From Alcaligenaceae bacterium (lineage in GTDB: Bacteria > Pseudomonadota > Gammaproteobacteria > Burkholderiales > Burkholderiaceae_B): DNA of 17,672 nucleotides. Position 1 is the first letter of the stretch. Each line of letters begins with the position of its first letter. The stretch lies in assembly GCA_029265335.1 (NCBI GenBank), contig JAJUJN010000008.1:1-17672 (forward strand). The letters are read 5' to 3'. A program made the translations under genes and the position numbers. Positions 13,658-17,672 of the stretch are shown in pieces. The notes under the pieces were generated by a model. That model did no database searches and had not been told where the DNA came from. It saw only the letters and a program-made list of their open reading frames with translations.

Positions 13658-14422
13658 TCAGGTCTCCGGAAAAGTTGGCAAACTGGCCGGGTCGACGCGC
13701 CGCAGCGCATCGCGGGCCGACCGATAGTGCGGCATGTAGCGCTCTACCTGGGCCCAGAAGCCCGGACCATGGTTCATCTCGCGTAAATGCGCGAGTTCGT
13801 GAATGATCACATAATCGATGATGTGACCAGAAAAGTGGATCAGCCTCCAGTTAAGCATGATATTGCCCTGACTGCTGCACGAGCCCCAGCGCGTGGCGGC
13901 CGACGATAACCGCCAGCGGCGAATCTCCAGGCCAGTGTGCTGCAGTGCTCGCTCCAGGCGCACGCCGATCTCGCGGCTGGCCTGTTGTTGCAGCCAAGAC
14001 AGGACGCTGTCGCGGATCTGCTGTTCGTTTGCTTGGGCAGGCAATGTCAGCCATAGCGTATCGCCTGGCACTGGGTTCTCCAAACTGCCGTCGAAATACG
14101 TGGTTGGCCCGGCGTGCAGCCGAAACGGGATATCCACGCCAAGGTAGGGCAGTCGGCCCCCGTCTTCCCAGCGAGTGCGCTCTGCCTGCAGGCGCGCCTG
14201 GCGTTCCTGCCAGGCTTGCAGACGGCGCTGGATCCATTTGCTGCGATCATGCAGCACGCGGTCGATGTCGCCTTGCGCCACCCATTGAGGCACCGACACG
14301 CGCAAGCCCTCATCGGTGATGAGCAGGCCAATCGTGCGGCGCCGGGTGCGGCGCAATTCGTAGGAGATGGTGTGGTTGCCGACCGTGAACTGGCGATGCT
14401 GTGCTGCGCCCTTCTTACTCAT
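13658..14422 (-). CDS. DUF45/YgjP-type M48 family metallopeptidase
   Basis: A 254-residue predicted zinc metalloprotease of the YgjP/SprT-like group (Pfam DUF45). The catalytic site is HELAH with H208, E209 and H212, followed by NHGPGFW with the third ligand H218. The other family signature, RWGSCSSQGNI followed by LNWRL, precedes it at about 177-193. The N-terminal half is a beta-rich domain with RRTRRRTIGLLI near 24-35. There is no signal peptide or membrane helix, so it is probably cytoplasmic. Natural substrates of this family are not established. Its ATG overlaps the plsC stop by 8 bp and gloA follows after 3 bp, so it is translationally tied to both. The conserved operon position does not reveal a shared pathway. 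Confidence 0.95.
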   Translation of the reverse strand: MSKKGAAQHRQFTVGNHTISYELRRTRRRTIGLLITDEGLRVSVPQWVAQGDIDRVLHDRSKWIQRRLQAWQERQARLQAERTRWEDGGRLPYLGVDIPFRLHAGPTTYFDGSLENPVPGDTLWLTLPAQANEQQIRDSVLSWLQQQASREIGVRLERALQHTGLEIRRWRLSSAATRWGSCSSQGNIMLNWRLIHFSGHIIDYVIIHELAHLREMNHGPGFWAQVERYMPHYRSARDALRRVDPASLPTFPET

Positions 14423-15137
14423 AGCGGTGAGGGGCTAACCGGCGCATCTCGGTTTCGATCCATTCCTTGGCCTGCTCATTCAGCTGCGTAGCGCTGACCC
14501 CGGTCGAGGCGATAGGCTTGCCGATGGACACCGTGATAAGGCCTGGCCGCTTCACGAAGGCGTTGCGCGGCCAGCATTCGCCCGCATTGTGCGCAATGGG
14601 CACCACAGGCACCCCAGCGTGCCGAGCGAGGCGTGCACCGCCTGCCTGATAGCGCCCGACCTGGCCCGGCGGAACCCGCGTGCCTTCCGGAAACAAGATG
14701 GGCCAGCGATTCTCGGCCATTTTCTTTTCGCCCTGGCGGAACACTTGCTCCATGGCGCCGCGACGGTCGCTGCGATCGATCGCGATCATATCCAGCAGGG
14801 CCAGGCCCCAGCCGAAAAAGGGAACGCGATGCAATTCGCGCTTGTAGATGAAGCACAGTTGCCGCGGCATGTAGGCCGGCAGCCACAGCGTCTCCCAGGC
14901 CGATTGATGCTTGGCCAGCAGCACGGCTGGCCCGCTGGGCAGATTCTCCCAACCTTCCACTTGCCAGCGGATGCCGCAGATGACCTTGGCTCCCCACACC
15001 GCCAAGCGTGGCCAACCCACCGTAAAGCGGTAGCGCCACGGTTGCGGCAGCGGTGCGCAAAGCGTGCAGGCGATTGCGTAGGGAATGACGGTAACGATGA
15101 GAAAAATGGTGTAGACGAGAGACCGTAACCAGGCCAT
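14415..15137 (-). CDS. plsC: 1-acyl-sn-glycerol-3-phosphate acyltransferase
   Basis: Acylates lysophosphatidic acid to phosphatidic acid at the inner membrane, a committed step of phospholipid synthesis. The 240-residue length is typical. A membrane helix spans about 7-28. Catalytic block I reads KHQSAWE, with H77 and E82 in place of the usual HX4D aspartate. Block II contains YKRELHRVPFFGW at 98-110, block III FPEGTR at 149-154, and block IV VPIAHN near 178-183. The glutamate variant occurs in betaproteobacterial homologues as I recall them, so it is probably active. The start overlaps the gmhB stop by one base (TGATG) and the end overlaps the next gene by 8 bp, showing tight coupling. Lipid A-type secondary acyltransferases are less likely given the motifs. 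Confidence 0.95.
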   Translation of the reverse strand: MAWLRSLVYTIFLIVTVIPYAIACTLCAPLPQPWRYRFTVGWPRLAVWGAKVICGIRWQVEGWENLPSGPAVLLAKHQSAWETLWLPAYMPRQLCFIYKRELHRVPFFGWGLALLDMIAIDRSDRRGAMEQVFRQGEKKMAENRWPILFPEGTRVPPGQVGRYQAGGARLARHAGVPVVPIAHNAGECWPRNAFVKRPGLITVSIGKPIASTGVSATQLNEQAKEWIETEMRRLAPHRYE

Positions 15138-15676
15138 CAGTGCCGCTCCAGATATTCAGCCACGGCGGCGAGATCGTTGAAAACCGGCACGCCGGCCGGA
15201 AGCTCCGGGTGCTTCTCGGTTGCCACACCATTGCCGGTGCGCACCAGCATGGGTTGCGCCCCCGCCGCTTTGGCCGCCTGAATATCGCGTAGCGAATCGC
15301 CCACGGCGGGAACCTGACTGAGCGACGTGTCCCAGCGCTGCATGATGGTGTGGAACAGCCCTGGCAGCGGCTTGCGGCACAGGCAGCCATCATCGGGCTT
15401 GTGCGGACAGATGACGAAGCCATCGATCTGGCCGCCCAGGCGAGCCAGTTCGCGACGCAGTTTGGCGTGCATGCTGTTCAACGCCGTGACGTCGAAGAGG
15501 CCGCGGCCCAGGCCAGATTGGTTGGTGGCTACGATCACCCGCCAGCCTGCTCGGTTGAGCCGGGCAATGGCCTCCAGGCTGCCTGGCAGGGCCACCCACT
15601 CGTCGGCGGTTTTGATGAAATGACGGCTGTCGTGGTTGATGACGCCGTCACGGTCGAGTATCACCAACCGGTTCAT
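15137..15676 (-). CDS. gmhB: D-glycero-beta-D-manno-heptose 1,7-bisphosphate 7-phosphatase
   Basis: HAD-superfamily phosphatase that removes the 7-phosphate from heptose bisphosphate in ADP-heptose synthesis for the lipopolysaccharide inner core; cytoplasmic. The nucleophile motif LDRDGVIN places D8 and D10, the second motif is ATNQSG at 50-55, and GDSLRDIQAA marks the metal-binding aspartate. A structural zinc site is formed by C90, H92, C98 and C100 in a short loop, CPHKPDDGCLC. This loop is shorter than that of E. coli GmhB. The ATG at 15676 gives 179 residues and has GAGGTG five bases upstream, inside the end of glyS; a TTG four codons earlier is also open but less likely. The start lies 8 bp after the glyS stop. 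Confidence 0.97.
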   Translation of the reverse strand: MNRLVILDRDGVINHDSRHFIKTADEWVALPGSLEAIARLNRAGWRVIVATNQSGLGRGLFDVTALNSMHAKLRRELARLGGQIDGFVICPHKPDDGCLCRKPLPGLFHTIMQRWDTSLSQVPAVGDSLRDIQAAKAAGAQPMLVRTGNGVATEKHPELPAGVPVFNDLAAVAEYLERH

Positions 15677-15684
15677 GGTGCACC

Positions 15685-17672
15685 TCAAGCCAGCCTAGAA
15701 AGATCGGCTACCTGGTTCATCAGCCGGTGCAGGGTGGCGAGCAGGGCCAGCCGGTTGGCTCGCACGGCAGGGTCTTCAGCCATCACCATGACGTCATTGA
15801 AGAAGGTGTCTACGGCCTCTCGACTGCCCGCCAGCGCCGTGAGCGCCTGGGTGAAATCGGCGCCAGCCAGGTGCTTGGCCACGATCGGCTCGAGTTCGCG
15901 GATCTGTGCTGCCAGCTGTTGCTCAGCTGGCTCGTGGAGATCTTCGGTGCGGCAGGTGTCCGGAACGTTCTCGGCTTTCTTGAGCAGGTTGCCAATACGC
16001 TTATTGGCCGCGGCCAGGCTTTCGGCTTCGGGAAGCTGACGGAACACACCAACCGCAGCCACCCGCGCGGGTATCTGGTGCAACGGCGGCTGCAAAGCCA
16101 GTACGGCGTCGACGGCCACGCGCTGGTGGCCGGCCAAAAGTTGATTCCGGTAGCGTTCGTGGATGAACTGACGCAAGGCGTCGCGGACTGCGGGCCGTTC
16201 ACCCGGCGGGAGAATTTCGTCGCCCAGTTGCGCCAGCGCCAGGTCGAGCAAGGTCTCGAGCGAGAGCGCCGGCTGGTCGACGGCAGGATCGAGCTTCTCG
16301 GCGTCGGTAAGACGTTCGAAGACGCTGATGAGGCCCAGCGCAGCGCGACGCAGACCATAGGGGTCGCGGTCGCCGGTGGGCAGCTGCCCAATGGCCCAGA
16401 TGCCGGCGAGGGTTTCGACCCGATCGGCCAGGAAGAGGGCGGCGCTCACGCCTTGGGCGGCGTCGATGGGGTGATCGAAGCGAATGTGGTATTGCTCACG
16501 CAAGGCCTGCACCACCGCGGCGTCTTCGCCGTCGTGCTGCGCGTAATAAGCGCCCATGGTGCCTTGCAGCTCGGGAAACTCACCCACCATATCGGTGACG
16601 AGGTCGGTCTTGGCCAGGCGAGCGGCGCGTTCGGCCAGGACCGGATCGGCGCCTATGGCCTCGGCAACATGGCGCGCCAGGCCTGCCACCCGTTCGCTGC
16701 GTTCGCGTTGCGAGCCCAGGCGGTTGTGATACACGATGTGGTCGAGCGCTTCGATACGGCTCTCGAGGGTGCGTTTGAGATCGGTCTCGTAGAAGAATTG
16801 CGCGTCAGCCAGGCGAGGGCGTACCACGCGCTGGTTGCCCAGCACCACGTTGCTGGGGTCTGCCAACTGCATATTGCTCACGATCAGGAAGCGATGGGTG
16901 AGCTTGCCAGACTCGGCGTGGAACAGGGGAAAGTACTTCTGGTTGAGCCGCATCGTGAGAATCAGGCATTCGGGCGGAACGCTGAGAAACTCCGGCTCGA
17001 ACTCCCCCACGTACACGGCGGGGCGTTCTACCAGCGCCGTCACTTCATCCAGCAATTCGGTCACGTCGGCTTCGTGGCCCAGCGAGGCTCCCGTTTCGGC
17101 CGCACGGGCGTTCAGCTGCTCGCGTATCAGGGCGCGCCGGGCCTCGAACGAGGCGATCACCGCCCCTTCGTGTGCCAACTGCTTTTCGTAAGAGTCGGCA
17201 TGTTCGACGATGATGGGCCAACCCTGGGCCTGAAAGCGATGGCCTTCGGTGTAGCGATCGGCTTGCAGACCGAGCGCGGTGACCGGCACCACCTCGGCGC
17301 CGTGCAGCGCCAACAGCCGATGGGCGGGCCGGACAAAGCGCACGGTGGTATGACCGTCGGCCAGTTGGTAGGTCATGACCTTGGGTATGGGCAGGTCGTG
17401 CAGGGTTTGCTCGATTGCCTCTTGCAGGCCATCGGTGAGCAGGGCCCCGGCTGCCTTGCCTGCGTAATAGAGGTATTCCTGCTTGCCATCAGACTCCCGC
17501 TCGAGGTCGTGTGGCGTGAGATGCTGCCAGTCTTTGGCTGCCAAGCGCTTTTGCAAAGCGGGGGTGGCGTTGCCGTCGGCGTCCAAACCTACCTTGACTG
17601 GCATGAGCCGCTCACGGAACTCTTGTTCGGGCGCCTGCGCCAACACAGCACTCAAGCGCACCCCAAGCCGGC
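15685..17672 (-). CDS. glyS: Glycyl-tRNA synthetase beta subunit, N-terminus beyond window
   Basis: Beta chain of the bacterial alpha2beta2 glycyl-tRNA synthetase, which charges tRNA-Gly together with GlyQ; it carries most of the tRNA contacts. About 662 residues are present, running into the right edge, so roughly the first 30-50 residues of a protein of about 700 are missing. The GTG at 17659-17661 is only the first possible start inside the window, not the real one: the frame stays open to the edge and the sequence there already aligns within the family. Characteristic stretches include RERLMPVKVGLD, VLGNQRVVRPRLADAQFFYETDLK, and DRDPYGLRRAALGL near the C-terminal third, followed by a helical anticodon-binding-like domain. 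glyQ is expected just outside to the right. It is the first visible gene of the leftward operon. Confidence 0.99.
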   Translation of the reverse strand, partial: RLGVRLSAVLAQAPEQEFRERLMPVKVGLDADGNATPALQKRLAAKDWQHLTPHDLERESDGKQEYLYYAGKAAGALLTDGLQEAIEQTLHDLPIPKVMTYQLADGHTTVRFVRPAHRLLALHGAEVVPVTALGLQADRYTEGHRFQAQGWPIIVEHADSYEKQLAHEGAVIASFEARRALIREQLNARAAETGASLGHEADVTELLDEVTALVERPAVYVGEFEPEFLSVPPECLILTMRLNQKYFPLFHAESGKLTHRFLIVSNMQLADPSNVVLGNQRVVRPRLADAQFFYETDLKRTLESRIEALDHIVYHNRLGSQRERSERVAGLARHVAEAIGADPVLAERAARLAKTDLVTDMVGEFPELQGTMGAYYAQHDGEDAAVVQALREQYHIRFDHPIDAAQGVSAALFLADRVETLAGIWAIGQLPTGDRDPYGLRRAALGLISVFERLTDAEKLDPAVDQPALSLETLLDLALAQLGDEILPPGERPAVRDALRQFIHERYRNQLLAGHQRVAVDAVLALQPPLHQIPARVAAVGVFRQLPEAESLAAANKRIGNLLKKAENVPDTCRTEDLHEPAEQQLAAQIRELEPIVAKHLAGADFTQALTALAGSREAVDTFFNDVMVMAEDPAVRANRLALLATLHRLMNQVADLSRLA

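Overview
The window is 17.7 kb of GC-rich bacterial chromosome, densely packed with ordinary-looking protein-coding genes. Gene content (short-loop GmhB, KHQSAWE-type PlsC, two-subunit glycyl-tRNA synthetase, Prx6-type peroxiredoxin) and the order glyS-gmhB-plsC-DUF45 peptidase-gloA point to a betaproteobacterium, probably Burkholderiales and perhaps Alcaligenaceae. That placement is recall-based and cannot be tested here. I see no RNA genes, insertion sequences, CRISPR arrays, phage genes or signs of recent transfer.

Left part (58-4556): a divergent sulfide-handling locus. An ArsR-type repressor with the two cysteines expected of BigR/SqrR persulfide sensors and a membrane-anchored rhodanese are read rightwards. 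A type II sulfide:quinone oxidoreductase with a twin-arginine signal, a small three-helix membrane protein and a SulP/STAS anion transporter are read leftwards. The 189 bp between them hold two tandem palindromes sharing the core CTAAATTAG, centred 15 bp apart, which are very likely the repressor's operator. The probable logic is that sulfide forms persulfides on the repressor, the repressor releases DNA, SQR oxidises sulfide, the rhodanese handles the sulfane sulfur and SulP moves a sulfur oxyanion. No persulfide dioxygenase lies in the window.

Middle part (4656-12245): a serine beta-lactamase-like lipoprotein (leftwards) diverges from rsmA/ksgA, which is followed by pyruvate kinase. A SpmA-SpmB fusion membrane protein (leftwards) diverges from a cardiolipin synthase, followed by a 1-Cys peroxiredoxin with a textbook rho-independent terminator.

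Right part (12430-17672): a bitopic coiled-coil protein of unknown function (rightwards) converges on a tightly coupled leftward operon glyS-gmhB-plsC-DUF45 peptidase-gloA, joining tRNA charging, heptose and phospholipid synthesis and methylglyoxal detoxification. glyS runs off the right edge and lacks its N-terminal coding end. No gene-free stretch exceeds about 190 bp. The best candidate for something less described is the sulfide locus, for its operator layout, exported SQR and SulP/small-protein partners. It is an unusual arrangement of known families rather than a wholly new system.
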